A stretch of 64,000 bases of DNA from Jeotgalibacillus campisalis (GCF_000829515.1 NZ_JXRR01000015.1:146652-210651), one strand, 5' to 3'; positions 54,067 to 63,770 are shown, counted from the stretch's first letter. Translations and numbers: made by a program. The notes: generated by a model from the sequence alone, not told the origin.

Positions 54067-54094
54067 CCTGTTGGTCCATTCAACAGGTTTTTTT
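54067..54094 (+). terminator. Terminator of ygaC
   Basis: CCTGTTG pairs with CAACAGG around gtccatt, followed by seven T residues. Confidence 0.85.
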
Positions 54095-54226
54095 CTTGGA
54101 ACATCTTATACTGGTGCTTGTTAATGGATTCATTTCAGCCCAGATTCTTGGCTCGTGAATGACGATATTACGGGAGGCTGCTGTTGAGGTGGATTTGTAC
54201 GAGGGACTTAGGTTTATGTTTTTTGG

Positions 54227-54497
54227 AGCTGGGCGAGCGCCTTCAGCATTTAGGCTATATCGAGCTTCAGCGGGCAGGGGCTCGAGGTCATAAGTCATCC
54301 TGCCCTAATAGGCAAAGAGCGCCTATTTGTGCAGTGCGTCTTATGCTTGTCGCCCCTAAGCGTCCGCTTCAGCATTTAGGCTATATCGAGCTTCAGCGGG
54401 CAGCTCCTAGGATCGTAAGCCACTCTGCCAGTCAGGCACAAAGCGCCTGCTTGGCAGATCGTCTTACGTCTGTCGGAGCTAGACGCCCGCTTCAGCT
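54227..54497 (-). repeat. Repeat array B: tandem palindromic units, opposite orientation to array A
   Basis: Read on the minus strand, two full units (about 54375-54497 and 54249-54374) and one partial (about 54227-54248) repeat the array A sequence. The 16-base block CGTCTTATGCTTGTCG at 54337-54352 is the complement of the block in array A. Nested arms in the unit nearest ygaD: AGCTCC 54402-54407 with GGAGCT 54475-54480, GTAAG 54415-54419 with CTTAC 54463-54467, CTGCCA 54425-54430 with TGGCAG 54452-54457, and CAGGC 54433-54437 with GCCTG 54445-54449. The array ends 27 bases before ygaD. Confidence 0.85.
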
Positions 54498-54524
54498 TTT
54501 AATTTAGAAAGTAGGTTGATTTTT

Positions 54525-56270
54525 TTGGATAGTATTAAGCGTTATATGGAGTTTGTGAAGCCTTATAAGTGGCAGATTATTTGGACTCTTTTGATTGGGA
54601 TTGTGAAGTTTGCGATTCCGCTTTTGATTCCGGTTTTAATTCAGTATGTTATAGATGATATTATTGGAGGCGATGGTTCGTCTGCTGCGAAGGTGTCGGA
54701 GCTTTTTTGGATTATTGGGATTGCTGTGGTGCTTTTCGTGGTTGTTAGGCCGCCTGTTGAGTATTATCGTCAGTATTTTGCTCAGTGGACGAGTAATAAA
54801 ATTCTGTTTGATATCAGGGATGGTCTTTTTTCTCATATGCAGAAGCTCAGCTTTAAGTATTATTCCAATACGAGAGCCGGGGAAGTGATATCCCGTGTGA
54901 TTAATGATGTAGAGCAGACGAAGAATTTTGTTATGACAGGGTTAATGAACTTATGGCTGGATGTTGCCACGATTTTAATCGCCATTGGTATTATGCTGAC
55001 CTATGATGTGAAATTAACGCTTGTTGCTATTTTAGTTTTTCCTTTATATGCTTTTTCTGTACAGTATTTTTTCGGCAGGCTGCGGATGTTGACGAGAAAT
55101 CGTTCTCAGGCTCTTGCTGAAGTTCAGGGGTATCTTCACGAACGTGTACAGGGCATGAGTGTAATTAAAAGCTTTGCGATCGAGGACCATGAACAAAATC
55201 AGTTTGATGGGAAAAACAGCAACTTTCTATCCAAAGCAATTGACCAGACGAAATGGAATGCAAAGGCCTTTGCTGTAGTCAATACCATTACGGATATTGC
55301 TCCGCTGATTGTCATTGGGTATGCAGGTTATCGTGTTATTGAAGGGAACTTGACGCTTGGGGTGATGGTCGCATTTATCGCCTATGTTGAAAGACTGTAT
55401 AATCCATTAAGACGACTGGTCAACAGTTCTACCACTTTGACTCAGTCCATCGCCTCTATGGATCGCGTATTTGAACTAATTGATGAAAAGTATGACGTGG
55501 ACGATAAACCAAATGCCAAGGAAGTCGAGAACGTTAGGGGAGACATTGTCTTTGACCATGTATCTTTTGCTTATGATAAAGACGAAAGTGAAGTTTTAAA
55601 AGATGTGCATATGCATGTAAAGCAAGGTGAAACCATTGCGTTCGTCGGAATGAGCGGAGGAGGGAAATCCACCATTGTCAGTCTGATTCCAAGATTTTAT
55701 GACGTGACAAAGGGAAGAATTCTTTTAGACGGGACGGACATAAGGGATTTCCGTGTTAGGAGCTTGCGAAACCAAATTGGTATGGTTCTGCAGGATAATA
55801 TCTTGTTTAGTGAATCGGTTATGATGAATATTAAAATGGGTGACCCTGAAGCGTCTGATGAGGCTGCGATACAAGCAGCTAAAGCAGCAAATGCGCATGA
55901 GTTCATTATGGATCTTCCAGAAGGATATAACACAAAGGTTGGGGAAAGAGGCGTGAAGCTGTCAGGCGGACAAAAGCAGCGGGTCGCGATCGCTCGAGTA
56001 TTTTTAAAAAACCCCCCTATTTTAATTATGGACGAAGCAACCTCTGCACTTGATCTTGAGAGTGAGCATCTTATTCAGGAATCCATTGAAATGCTGGCGA
56101 AAGACCGGACAACTTTTATTGTCGCCCACAGACTTTCTACTGTTACCCACGCTGACCGAATCGTAGTCATTGATCATGGTATAATAGCAGAAAGCGGGAC
56201 CCATCATCAGCTTATGAAAGAAAAAGGATTGTATTATAATCTTTTCCAAGTACAGCAGCTGGATGATTAG
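54525..56270 (+). CDS. ygaD: ABC exporter (fused membrane and ATPase), YgaD
   Basis: A 581-residue half-transporter of the MsbA/Sav1866 type: six membrane helices in about 15-300, including the [20 protein letters not shown] intracellular loop (two stretches), then the ATPase with Walker [11 protein letters not shown]-loop MVLQDN, signature KLSGGQKQR, Walker [13 protein letters not shown] and H-loop VAHRLSTV. It probably exports lipids or drugs as a homodimer. TTG 54525 follows gtaggttgatttt, a weak site; an in-frame TTG at 54516 is an alternative. The first about 100 codons have extreme T/G third-position bias beside array B, fading downstream (see findings). Confidence 0.92.
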   Translation: MDSIKRYMEFVKPYKWQIIWTLLIGIVKFAIPLLIPVLIQYVIDDIIGGDGSSAAKVSELFWIIGIAVVLFVVVRPPVEYYRQYFAQWTSNKILFDIRDGLFSHMQKLSFKYYSNTRAGEVISRVINDVEQTKNFVMTGLMNLWLDVATILIAIGIMLTYDVKLTLVAILVFPLYAFSVQYFFGRLRMLTRNRSQALAEVQGYLHERVQGMSVIKSFAIEDHEQNQFDGKNSNFLSKAIDQTKWNAKAFAVVNTITDIAPLIVIGYAGYRVIEGNLTLGVMVAFIAYVERLYNPLRRLVNSSTTLTQSIASMDRVFELIDEKYDVDDKPNAKEVENVRGDIVFDHVSFAYDKDESEVLKDVHMHVKQGETIAFVGMSGGGKSTIVSLIPRFYDVTKGRILLDGTDIRDFRVRSLRNQIGMVLQDNILFSESVMMNIKMGDPEASDEAAIQAAKAANAHEFIMDLPEGYNTKVGERGVKLSGGQKQRVAIARVFLKNPPILIMDEATSALDLESEHLIQESIEMLAKDRTTFIVAHRLSTVTHADRIVVIDHGIIAESGTHHQLMKEKGLYYNLFQVQQLDD

Positions 56271-56278
56271 TACAAATT

Positions 56279-56309
56279 AAGCCCCTTAGACAATTTGTCT
56301 AAGGGGCTT
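56279..56309. terminator. Bidirectional terminator between ygaD and ygaE
   Basis: AAGCCCCTTAGACAA pairs perfectly with TTGTCTAAGGGGCTT. Confidence 0.85.
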
Positions 56310-56312
56310 TGA

Positions 56313-57398
56313 TTATTCAAAATCACGTTCAGGCAGGGAGACATGATTATCTTCTTCATGATAAGACTGAAGACTTGCGATCAGAGTATCCAAATGAACA
56401 AGATGCTCCTCATATTCAAGCATTGCTGATAGAACATGCAGCAGGTGATAGCCGTTATTCTCTTCTTCATCCCGCGTTTTATTTACTTCCTTCATGAAAA
56501 TATCTGTGACTTCTTTATGATCTAAGCAAGTATGGTTAATTTGATCATCTTCATTTGTAGACTTTATTTTTCTAACGAATCGAAGGAGCAGCTGCTCGTG
56601 ATAACTCATTAAACAATCAAGCTGTTCTTGAACAAGCATTTGCAGCGCCTCAGGAACCTGGTGAAGTTCATTTTCAAATCGGTGAAGTCTCTTTAGAATT
56701 TCAAAGCTTCTCCGAACAGCTGAGATCATCTGGCGGTAAACAACAAGTTTTCTTGTTTTTGAAACAGAGTTGCGCTTAAAGTAACCGCGTTCTTCTTTAT
56801 ACATCAGATAAACCTGATCTATTTTAATGAGCCGTTCTTTGAATTTCTCGATATCTTTTTTCAATAGCTGGTGTTCAGTCGCATGGCGGGTACTTAGTCT
56901 GATCCATTTGATCATATCATCTGTTGTTGTTGATATCTTATAGAACAACTTCGTTTCGTATTTTGGTGGAAGAAAAATTAAATTAACTGCAAATGATGAC
57001 AAAACCCCAAGCATGATTGTAGCAAATCGAAGAAGAGCAAAAATAACAAAATCGTCATGCTGTACTTCCATAATAGCGATCAGCGTTACCAGGGCAAGAC
57101 CAATTGTTGTTTCAATTTTAAGCTTTAAGATAATTGTGATGGCAATAACGGCTGCAAAACCAATGACCACAACATGATTTCCAAACAATAAAACAAAAAT
57201 TATGGCTATTCCAGCTCCAATAATATTCGCTTGAATATGTTCTAAAATCGAAACAAAGGAGCGATAAATCGTTGGCTGAACAACAAATGCAGCGGCAATA
57301 CCGGCAAAAATAGGGCTGGGCAAGGCTAAAAGTTCAGCTAAATACAAAGCAAGAACAATAGCAATTCCAGTCTTTAGAACTCGGGCTCCGAGTTTCAT
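56313..57398 (-). CDS. ygaE: YgaE, aromatic acid exporter family (DUF939-like)
   Basis: A 361-residue protein with about five or six N-terminal membrane helices (to about residue 140; LGARVLKTGIAIVLALYLA, FAGIAAAFVVQPTIYRS) and a long soluble helical C-terminus (about 145-361). This is the architecture of the FUSC/ArAE exporter group. The substrate is unproven. ATG 57398 gives the MKLGAR start of B. subtilis YgaE; the ribosome site (aaagga) is 12 bases away, so ATG 57434 is not excluded. Confidence 0.85.
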   Translation of the reverse strand: MKLGARVLKTGIAIVLALYLAELLALPSPIFAGIAAAFVVQPTIYRSFVSILEHIQANIIGAGIAIIFVLLFGNHVVVIGFAAVIAITIILKLKIETTIGLALVTLIAIMEVQHDDFVIFALLRFATIMLGVLSSFAVNLIFLPPKYETKLFYKISTTTDDMIKWIRLSTRHATEHQLLKKDIEKFKERLIKIDQVYLMYKEERGYFKRNSVSKTRKLVVYRQMISAVRRSFEILKRLHRFENELHQVPEALQMLVQEQLDCLMSYHEQLLLRFVRKIKSTNEDDQINHTCLDHKEVTDIFMKEVNKTRDEEENNGYHLLHVLSAMLEYEEHLVHLDTLIASLQSYHEEDNHVSLPERDFE

Positions 57399-57744
57399 GT
57401 AGAGAATAGATCCTTTCTTAACGTTAAAATTCACGCTTTTTCATTGCCTTATTTAAAATACAAAATAAAAAGGCAATAGTAGTAATATACCCTGCTTAAG
57501 AGGTGACTGCAAGGGAAAAGAAGATGATTTTTTGACAAAGGATCAGGTTTTAATTCGAATAAGCAGTCGTGATTTTGACAAATTCCATAACAGTGAAGCT
57601 GATACGCACTTAAATAATCGGAGTTAACTACTTAGTCAGCTATTTTCTATTAATGAAAAATGAGTGTGCATATAAAAAAGTCTCCACGAACCATTGTACA
57701 TGGAGACTTTATCCTTTATTTAACCTGTTTTACCGACTGTACTA
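57399..57744. other. Intergenic region between ygaE and hemL2
   Basis: About 345 bases holding the ygaE upstream region and the hemL2 terminator (57678-57710). Apart from that hairpin I see no ORF, repeat or RNA motif. Confidence 0.5.
57678..57710 (-). terminator. Terminator of hemL2
   Basis: AAAGTCTCCA (57678-57687) pairs with TGGAGACTTT (57701-57710). The minus strand continues into a T run. Confidence 0.85.
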
Positions 57745-59031
57745 TTATAATTTACCAAAAGCATGATCAACCGCTTCAAGCGTCTGGAGAATATCTTTTT
57801 CTGTATGAGCCGTAGTTAAAAACCAGGCTTCATATTTAGAAGGAGCTAAGTTTATGCCTTGCTCAAGCATTAATTTAAAGAACTTAGCGAATATTTCCCC
57901 ATCCGTTGCTTCTGCCTGATCGTAGTTCTGAATAACTTGATCAGAAAAATAGATGGTCAATGCACCCTTCAATCGATTAATTGTAATCGTAACGTTATGA
58001 TCCGCTGCCGATTTTAAGATACCCTTTTCAAGCAATGCACCAAGCCGGTCAAGCTCTTCATACACGCCTTTTTGTTTGAGTACTTCAAGACAGGCGATAC
58101 CTGCTTGGATTGAAGCAGGATTTCCAGCCATTGTTCCGGCTTGATAAGCAGGTCCAAGCGGAGCGATTGTTTCCATAATATCCACTCTGCCGCCATATGC
58201 TCCGATCGGCAAACCTCCCCCGATAATTTTCCCCATAGCTGTAAGATCGGGTTTCACATTCAGTAAGTCCTGTGCTCCTCCGTACATAAAGCGAAAAGCA
58301 GTAATGACTTCATCATAAATAACGAGTGCCCCTGCATCATGTGTCAGACGGTTCACCTCTTCTAAAAAGCCGGGAAGCGGTTCAACGATGCCGAAGTTTC
58401 CTACAATAGGCTCAACGAGTACTCCCGCGATCTCATCGCCCCACTTATCAAGCGCCTCTTTAAAGGGCTCTATGTCATTAAAGGGAACAGTTATCACTTC
58501 ACTTGCGATTTTTTTTGTCACACCAGCAGAGTCAGGTGTGCCTAATGTCGCAGGGCCGGAACCAGCTGCGACTAACACTAGATCTGAGTGCCCATGGTAA
58601 CACCCTGCAAATTTAATGATTTTATCTCTCCCAGTATAGGCGCGAGCTACACGAATCGTAGTCATAACCGCTTCTGTACCTGAGTTTGTAAACCGTACTT
58701 TTTCCATTGCCGGCATAGCTTCTTTCAACATCTTTGCAAAAGTAACTTCATGTTTGGTTGGCGTCCCGTATAAGACTCCGTTTTCAGCTGCGTGTACGAT
58801 GGCCTTGGTGATGTGTGGGTGGGCATGACCAGTAATGATCGGACCATAAGCAGCTAAATAATCAATGTACTGATTGCCGTCTACATCCCAAAAATAAGCG
58901 CCTTTACCTCGCTCCATTGCAACAGGAGAACCCCCGCCGACTGCTTTAAATGAGCGGGAAGGGCTATTTACACCGCCGACTATATGTTCTAAAGCTTCAC
59001 TATGTAATTGTTCTGATTTTAAATAATTCAT
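57745..59031 (-). CDS. hemL: Glutamate-1-semialdehyde 2,1-aminomutase, second type (GsaB/HemL2)
   Basis: PLP enzyme that makes 5-aminolevulinate for haem. The 428-residue protein has the fold-I aminotransferase signatures: [19 protein letters not shown] near residue 115, [12 protein letters not shown] with the PLP Asp, and the PLP Lys in [32 protein letters not shown] marks the GsaB/YgaF-type paralogue found in the yga region, distinct from the hem-operon HemL. The start ATG has a ggagacatc site. It is monocistronic with a strong terminator. Confidence 0.93.
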   Translation of the reverse strand: MNYLKSEQLHSEALEHIVGGVNSPSRSFKAVGGGSPVAMERGKGAYFWDVDGNQYIDYLAAYGPIITGHAHPHITKAIVHAAENGVLYGTPTKHEVTFAKMLKEAMPAMEKVRFTNSGTEAVMTTIRVARAYTGRDKIIKFAGCYHGHSDLVLVAAGSGPATLGTPDSAGVTKKIASEVITVPFNDIEPFKEALDKWGDEIAGVLVEPIVGNFGIVEPLPGFLEEVNRLTHDAGALVIYDEVITAFRFMYGGAQDLLNVKPDLTAMGKIIGGGLPIGAYGGRVDIMETIAPLGPAYQAGTMAGNPASIQAGIACLEVLKQKGVYEELDRLGALLEKGILKSAADHNVTITINRLKGALTIYFSDQVIQNYDQAEATDGEIFAKFFKLMLEQGINLAPSKYEAWFLTTAHTEKDILQTLEAVDHAFGKL

Positions 59032-59108
59032 GATGTCTCCTCTCTGTCATTGCGTCATAGGTATTGTAATATGATGAACTTGAATGCGCAAATAAGGGGG
59101 CCATTTCA

Positions 59109-59516
59109 ATGGGATGGGGAATTTTAATCAGTGTCATTATCATAACCGTGTACGCAATCAAACGTCTGCTGACTACAGTATGGGAAGGACATGTCTTTTC
59201 ACTGCGAAATTTTCTACTTTTAACGGTTACATATGCTGTCCTGCTCACTGGTTTTGCAACGATCTATACGGTTCTGACGTTTGAAGGGGTGCATGTTATG
59301 GCGGCAGATGAAGAGCCGCGGTCATTTTGGGATTTATTTGGCACTTCCATTTATTTTAGTGCCATGATGCTGTTTTCAGTTGGAAACGGAGAAATCGTTC
59401 CTGTCGGATGGGGAAGATGGATTTCAATATTGGCTGCTTTTTTAGGACATGCATTGCCTGTCACGGTCGTTTGGACGTTAATGTTCAATCGAAAAGAAAA
59501 GATCCATAAAGGGTAA
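59109..59516 (+). CDS. Two-TM ion-channel-like membrane protein with non-canonical filter
   Basis: A 135-residue protein with about three hydrophobic segments (about 2-18, 32-55 and 95-125). Between the last two lies a pore-helix-like stretch YFSAMMLFSVGNGEIVPVGWGRW. It aligns with the K+ channel pore TVGYGDIxP, but Tyr-Gly-Asp is replaced by Asn-Gly-Glu. This suggests a 2TM channel-family member with altered selectivity, or a non-channel relative. No cytoplasmic RCK or cNMP domain is present. It lies between hemL2 and bcp, a place where many Bacillus carry a small channel-like gene. The ribosome site is weak (aaggggg, seven bases before ATG). Confidence 0.6.
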   Translation: MGWGILISVIIITVYAIKRLLTTVWEGHVFSLRNFLLLTVTYAVLLTGFATIYTVLTFEGVHVMAADEEPRSFWDLFGTSIYFSAMMLFSVGNGEIVPVGWGRWISILAAFLGHALPVTVVWTLMFNRKEKIHKG

Positions 59517-59582
59517 CTTTTGAAAATGCCTTCTCCTTTAAGTAAGCTATAGGAAGATTAGCTGAACAAAGGAGGAAATAGA

Positions 59583-60056
59583 ATGAATTTTAACAAAGGA
59601 GATACTGCACCTGATTTCACACTCGAAACTCATACAGGTGAAAAAAGATCTTTAAGCGATTTTTTGGACAAGAAAAATATTGTGCTTTATTTTTATCCTA
59701 AAGATATGACACCCGGCTGCACAACCCAAGCGTGTGACTTTAGAGATCATCAGCAGTCTTTTGCTGAAACTGATACAGTTATTCTGGGAATCAGTCCTGA
59801 TCCTAAAGAAAAACATCAAAAGTTTATCGACAAACATGAGCTGCCATTTGAATTGCTTGTAGATAACCATCATGCAGCTGCAGAAGCCTACGGGGTATGG
59901 AAGCTGAAGAAAACATTTGGCAAAGAATATATGGGAATTGAGCGATCTACCTTTGTTATTAATAAAGAAGGAAAGATCATGAAAGAATGGAGAGGCTTGC
60001 GGGTAAAAGGGCATGTAGAAGAAGCGCTTGAATTTGTTCATGCAAACTTGTCCTGA
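59583..60056 (+). CDS. bcp: Thioredoxin-dependent thiol peroxidase Bcp (YgaF)
   Basis: Reduces hydrogen peroxide and organic peroxides. The 157-residue peroxiredoxin has the peroxidatic Cys46 and resolving Cys51 in TPGCTTQACDFRD, as in the atypical two-Cys BCP/PrxQ group, with LYFYPKDMT before it and ERSTFVINKEGKI after. An acaaaggaggaaatag site is very strong. It stands between the channel-like gene and the AbgT transporter, near perR. Confidence 0.95.
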   Translation: MNFNKGDTAPDFTLETHTGEKRSLSDFLDKKNIVLYFYPKDMTPGCTTQACDFRDHQQSFAETDTVILGISPDPKEKHQKFIDKHELPFELLVDNHHAAAEAYGVWKLKKTFGKEYMGIERSTFVINKEGKIMKEWRGLRVKGHVEEALEFVHANLS

Positions 60057-60223
60057 TGGCGGCAGGTAGGGGAGTAATATTAATTTAAACATTAAAACTA
60101 TTCCATGTATTTCGTATCTTTGAAAACCCCTTTTTTTTCGGTGATTCTATCATTATAATTACACTACCTTTAGGTGGAAAAGTTTTTAGAAAATTTAATA
60201 AGGTTTGAGAGTAGGAGGATTTG

Positions 60224-61765
60224 ATGGATACGACAAAAAAGCGTGGAGTTTTTTCTAAAGGGCTTGATGGAATTGAGCGAATTGGAAACAAGCTTCCGCA
60301 TCCGGTAACACTGTTTTTCATCTTTGCCGCGCTGGTAGTTTTGGCATCCGCTTTAGGGTCAGCTTTGGGCTGGTCGGTTGAAGATGGTGAAGGAGAAAGC
60401 ATTAATGTATTTAATCTTCTGAGTTCAGAAGGTATTTTATACATGTTTGAGTCAGCGGTAACAAACTTTACAGGATTCGCACCTCTTGGAACTGTTTTGG
60501 TGACGATGCTTGGAATCGGAATTGCTGAACGAAGCGGACTGATTTCAGCAGCACTTAAGGCATTAGTAACCTCTGTACCTAAACAGCTGTTAACAGCTGC
60601 TTTAGTATTTGGAGGCATCATGTCTTCAATGGCTGCAGATGCGGGTTACGTTGTTTTAACACCGCTTGGAGCAGTCTTGTTTGCGGGCTTAGGACGTCAT
60701 CCGCTCGCAGGTCTAGCGGCAGCTTTTGCTGGTGTATCAGCCGGTTTCAGCGCAAACTTGCTTGTGACATCTCTTGACCCATTATTAGGAGAACTAACCA
60801 TTGCTGCAGCTGCAACCTTCGACCCGGCATATGCTGAGGGCATGAATATTTTAATGAACTACTATTTTATGATTGCATCTGTTGTAATGCTGACAATTGC
60901 CGGGACATTTGTGACGGAAAAAATTGTTGAGCCTCGTCTTGGCAAATACAAAGGTGAAATCGACAAAGAAGAAGCAGAGGATATGAAAACTGTTACTCCT
61001 CTGGAGAAAAAAGGCCTTTGGCTGTCACTGATTTCGATCATTGTCACCAGTGCTCTAATCGCCCTTCTTGTCGTACCTGAATGGGGACCATTGCGTGCAG
61101 GGCTCTCTAATGACGATATATTAGAGGCGCCATTCTTCCAGACGCTTGTTCCGATCTTATTTATCTTCTTCTTAATTCCAGGTTTTGTATATGGATACGT
61201 AACAAAAGTGATCAGAAACGATAAGGATGTAGCAAATCAGATGTCAGATACGATGGCTACAATGGGAATGTATATTGTTCTCGCATTTGCTGCCGGACAA
61301 TTTGTTGCGTTTTTTAACACTAGTAATCTAGGTCAGATCTTTGCTTATAATGCAGCAGGCTGGTTAAGTGATGCAGGACTTGAAGGGATGTTCCTGGTTC
61401 TAGGATTTATGTTTGTAGTTGGAGTCATTAATCTCTTTATTGGGAGTTCTTCAGCTAAATGGGCCTTTATGGCGCCAGTATTCGTTCCAATCATGATGGA
61501 TCTTGGGTATGCACCGGAACTGACACAAGTCCTATACCGGATCGCAGATTCCACTACCAACATCATTTCACCGCTCATGCCGTATTTTGCGATCGTAATT
61601 GCATTTGCACAAAAATACGATCCTAAGGTTGGAATCGGAACGCTAATTTCCACTATGATTCCATACTCAATCGTATTTTCTATTGTGTGGACGATCATGC
61701 TTATTATCTTTATGTACACAGGAATCGACTTAGGTCCTGGTGCTGAGGTCTTTTATAATAAATAA
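60224..61765 (+). CDS. AbgT family transporter
   Basis: A 513-residue membrane protein with about 11-13 helices, matching the AbgT family (p-aminobenzoyl-glutamate uptake in E. coli; sulfonamide efflux for MtrF/YdaH). Motifs include GIERIGNKLPHPVTLFFIFA, the hairpin GGIMSSMAADAGYVVLTPLG (in part), LFIGSSSAKWAFMAPVFVPI, and RIADSTTNIISPLMPY near the C-terminus. ATG 60224 follows gtaggaggatttg; TTG 60221 is too close. This gene is not in the B. subtilis 168 yga order, so it is an insertion relative to that genome. The terminator is strong. Confidence 0.93.
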   Translation: MDTTKKRGVFSKGLDGIERIGNKLPHPVTLFFIFAALVVLASALGSALGWSVEDGEGESINVFNLLSSEGILYMFESAVTNFTGFAPLGTVLVTMLGIGIAERSGLISAALKALVTSVPKQLLTAALVFGGIMSSMAADAGYVVLTPLGAVLFAGLGRHPLAGLAAAFAGVSAGFSANLLVTSLDPLLGELTIAAAATFDPAYAEGMNILMNYYFMIASVVMLTIAGTFVTEKIVEPRLGKYKGEIDKEEAEDMKTVTPLEKKGLWLSLISIIVTSALIALLVVPEWGPLRAGLSNDDILEAPFFQTLVPILFIFFLIPGFVYGYVTKVIRNDKDVANQMSDTMATMGMYIVLAFAAGQFVAFFNTSNLGQIFAYNAAGWLSDAGLEGMFLVLGFMFVVGVINLFIGSSSAKWAFMAPVFVPIMMDLGYAPELTQVLYRIADSTTNIISPLMPYFAIVIAFAQKYDPKVGIGTLISTMIPYSIVFSIVWTIMLIIFMYTGIDLGPGAEVFYNK

Positions 61766-61770
61766 CAACG

Positions 61771-61810
61771 AAAAGACTTCTGCTGATTTTATTAGCAGAA
61801 GTCTTTTTTA
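61771..61810 (+). terminator. Terminator of the AbgT gene
   Basis: AAAAGACTTCTGCT pairs with AGCAGAAGTCTTTT, followed by more T residues. Confidence 0.9.
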
Positions 61811-61825
61811 ATAGAATAGAACTAT

Positions 61826-61872
61826 TTGACAAAGTGCGGAGGGGGCGAGTACACTAATTATAGTGATTATAA
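61826..61872 (+). promoter_or_regulatory. perR promoter with PerR box
   Basis: TTGACA (61826-61831), 18 bases, TACACT (61850-61855). TTATAGTGATTATAA at 61858-61872 matches the PerR box TTATAATNATTATAA except at one base and overlaps the expected transcription start, so perR should repress itself, as in B. subtilis. Confidence 0.8.
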
Positions 61873-61905
61873 AGAAAGACTTTTTATAGAAAGAGGTGCA
61901 TGGCA

Positions 61906-62346
61906 GTGTCAGAAATGCAACTGAGAGATGCATTAGATTCACTTAAAGGAACGGGAGTGAGAATTACTCCTCAACGTCATGCGATTTTAGAATTCCTGGT
62001 AGGGTCTATGTCACACCCAACTGCTGATGATATTTATAAAGCGCTTGAAGGGAAATTTCCTAATATGAGTGTTGCCACAGTATATAATAACTTACGCGTT
62101 TTCAGAGAAGTTGGCCTGGTGAAAGAACTGACCTATGGAGATTCTTCTAGTCGTTTTGATTTTGTAACAACCGATCATTATCACGCTATCTGTCAGGACT
62201 GCGGTAAAATTGTAGACTTCCATTATCCCGGACTCGATGAGGTTGAACACCTTGCGTCCCACGTTACAGGATTTAAAGTAAACAATCACCGTATGGAAGT
62301 CTACGGAGTGTGTCAGGACTGCGCAGTAAAAAAAGAAGCTCACTAG
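61906..62346 (+). CDS. perR: Peroxide-sensing repressor PerR (Fur family)
   Basis: Represses peroxide-stress genes and is inactivated by iron-catalysed oxidation of a regulatory-metal His. The 146-residue protein has the winged helix ([30 protein letters not shown]) with His37/Asp85-type ligands, the sensing region [13 protein letters not shown], and the structural zinc cysteines in CQDCG and CQDCA. GTG 61906 is seven bases after gaggtg; the ATG at 61900 is too close. A PerR box overlaps its promoter. The operon order before ygzB/ygxA is conserved. Confidence 0.96.
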   Translation: MSEMQLRDALDSLKGTGVRITPQRHAILEFLVGSMSHPTADDIYKALEGKFPNMSVATVYNNLRVFREVGLVKELTYGDSSSRFDFVTTDHYHAICQDCGKIVDFHYPGLDEVEHLASHVTGFKVNNHRMEVYGVCQDCAVKKEAH

Positions 62347-62362
62347 GTGAGCTTCTTTTTTT
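62335..62362 (+). terminator. Terminator of perR, overlapping its stop codon
   Basis: GAAGCTCAC (62335-62343) pairs with GTGAGCTTC (62347-62355). The loop is the stop codon TAG, and seven T residues follow. Confidence 0.9.
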
Positions 62363-62364
62363 GT

Positions 62365-62742
62365 CTACTCAGGCTTATTTGCTGCGCGGACTGCCTTATT
62401 TTTCTTATTATAATCCTCGTTAAATTCTTCTCCTTCAAGATCCGGGTCTAATGTCAGCGGTTCGCGGCAATGCATGCACATGTCTACACGTCCAAGGATT
62501 TTCGTAGGTTTTTCGCAATTTGGACAAGTAACTACTACTGCTTTAGTGGAAAGCATGCCGATCCAGAAATACACGACCATACTGAACATTAATGCGATCA
62601 TGCCCAAAGAGATAAAGATCAGCATAATAATGGGGCTTTCACGAAAGAAAATCCCTCCATACATAATGACAAATCCTACAAATATCATTGCAAGAGCGAA
62701 TGATCGAATTTTATTAATTTTATTTGAATATGTTTTAGCCAT
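62365..62742 (-). CDS. ygzB: YgzB, two-TM zinc-ribbon protein
   Basis: A 125-residue protein with two hydrophobic helices (about 14-33 and 38-60) and a C-terminal zinc ribbon ([11 protein letters not shown]...CMHC, about 73-95), then an acidic tail. It matches the YgzB family (UPF0295) of Bacillus. The function is unknown. It is convergent with perR and divergent from ygxA, the same order as B. subtilis. Confidence 0.92.
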   Translation of the reverse strand: MAKTYSNKINKIRSFALAMIFVGFVIMYGGIFFRESPIIMLIFISLGMIALMFSMVVYFWIGMLSTKAVVVTCPNCEKPTKILGRVDMCMHCREPLTLDPDLEGEEFNEDYNKKNKAVRAANKPE

Positions 62743-62892
62743 TATTGTCCCCCCTGAGTTTTTACTATATCATAGAAACTTGTGAACGAAAGAGCGAATT
62801 CGTGACGGAATAATTACGAAATAGTAGAAGGAAAATGACATTCTTTGTCGAATTAATAAAATATGAATTAAATAGCGAAGGAGTTCATTGAT

Positions 62893-63762
62893 ATGGAAGA
62901 TATCCTGCGTCCCATTTATCAGGAAAGAGCAAGTCATCCCAATACACTGGGAATCGTTATAGTTGAAAAAAAAGGTTCCAAGAGTCCTCTTACCGATACA
63001 TTTGATACAATATTGTTCATTATTGTGAAAGAGGCAGACGTTCCCTTATTTATAAAGCATTATACATATGAAGAGAATAAAGCAGCGATGCATATCGTCT
63101 CAGAACGGCAGATGAAAGAATGGCTGCTTCTCGGAAGTAACCGGAAAGTCACTGAATGGCTTCTGACCGGAAAAATTGTCTTTGACCGAAATGAATATAT
63201 TGAAAAGATGAGAACTGAACTGCGAGATTTTCCGTTTTACGGCAGGAAAATAAAAATGGGCATAGAATTTGCAAAGCTTATCAGAAGATATATGGATGGG
63301 AAAGGCTTTTTTGAATCCCGTCATTTTCTGGACGCTTACAACCATGTGGTTCATTCGCTGCATCACTTGGCAAGACTCACTGTAATCGAAAATGGGTTTC
63401 ATCCGGAAGTAACAGTCTGGAATCAAGTTAAGCAAATTGAACCCGAAATTTTCAAGTTATATGAAGAACTCGTCAATAGTGAAGAGACACTGGAAAAAAG
63501 GCTGGAACTGCTCTTTTTAGCTAGTGAATTCCTTATCCATTCACGCATTCAGGTTGGATCGGGTCATCTCCTGGACGTTTTATCACAAAAAGAAGCATGG
63601 ACGATTCAAGATCTTCAGTTGCATGAGGAACTTCAATACTATTCAGTAGATCTTACGGTAATGATCGAATTCCTTATCGATAAACACGTTATTTCAACTA
63701 AATCAGTTGAAACGAAAGGTAAAGGAATTTATCACAGATATTATTCCGTGAAAAAAGTTTAA
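62893..63762 (+). CDS. ygxA: YgxA, nucleotidyltransferase-like protein
   Basis: A 289-residue protein of the YgxA family: an N-terminal nucleotidyltransferase-like domain (about 1-115; TFDTILFIIVKEADVPLF, EWLLLGSNRKVTEWLLTG) and a helical C-terminal domain (about 120-289; SRHFLDAYNHVVHSLHHLARL). The usual GSxxxGxxxxSD catalytic motif is not evident, so activity is doubtful. It is the last protein gene before an rRNA operon, as in B. subtilis ygxA-rrnD. A gcgaaggagttcattgat site precedes the ATG. Confidence 0.9.
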   Translation: MEDILRPIYQERASHPNTLGIVIVEKKGSKSPLTDTFDTILFIIVKEADVPLFIKHYTYEENKAAMHIVSERQMKEWLLLGSNRKVTEWLLTGKIVFDRNEYIEKMRTELRDFPFYGRKIKMGIEFAKLIRRYMDGKGFFESRHFLDAYNHVVHSLHHLARLTVIENGFHPEVTVWNQVKQIEPEIFKLYEELVNSEETLEKRLELLFLASEFLIHSRIQVGSGHLLDVLSQKEAWTIQDLQLHEELQYYSVDLTVMIEFLIDKHVISTKSVETKGKGIYHRYYSVKKV

Positions 63763-63770
63763 AAAACCTA

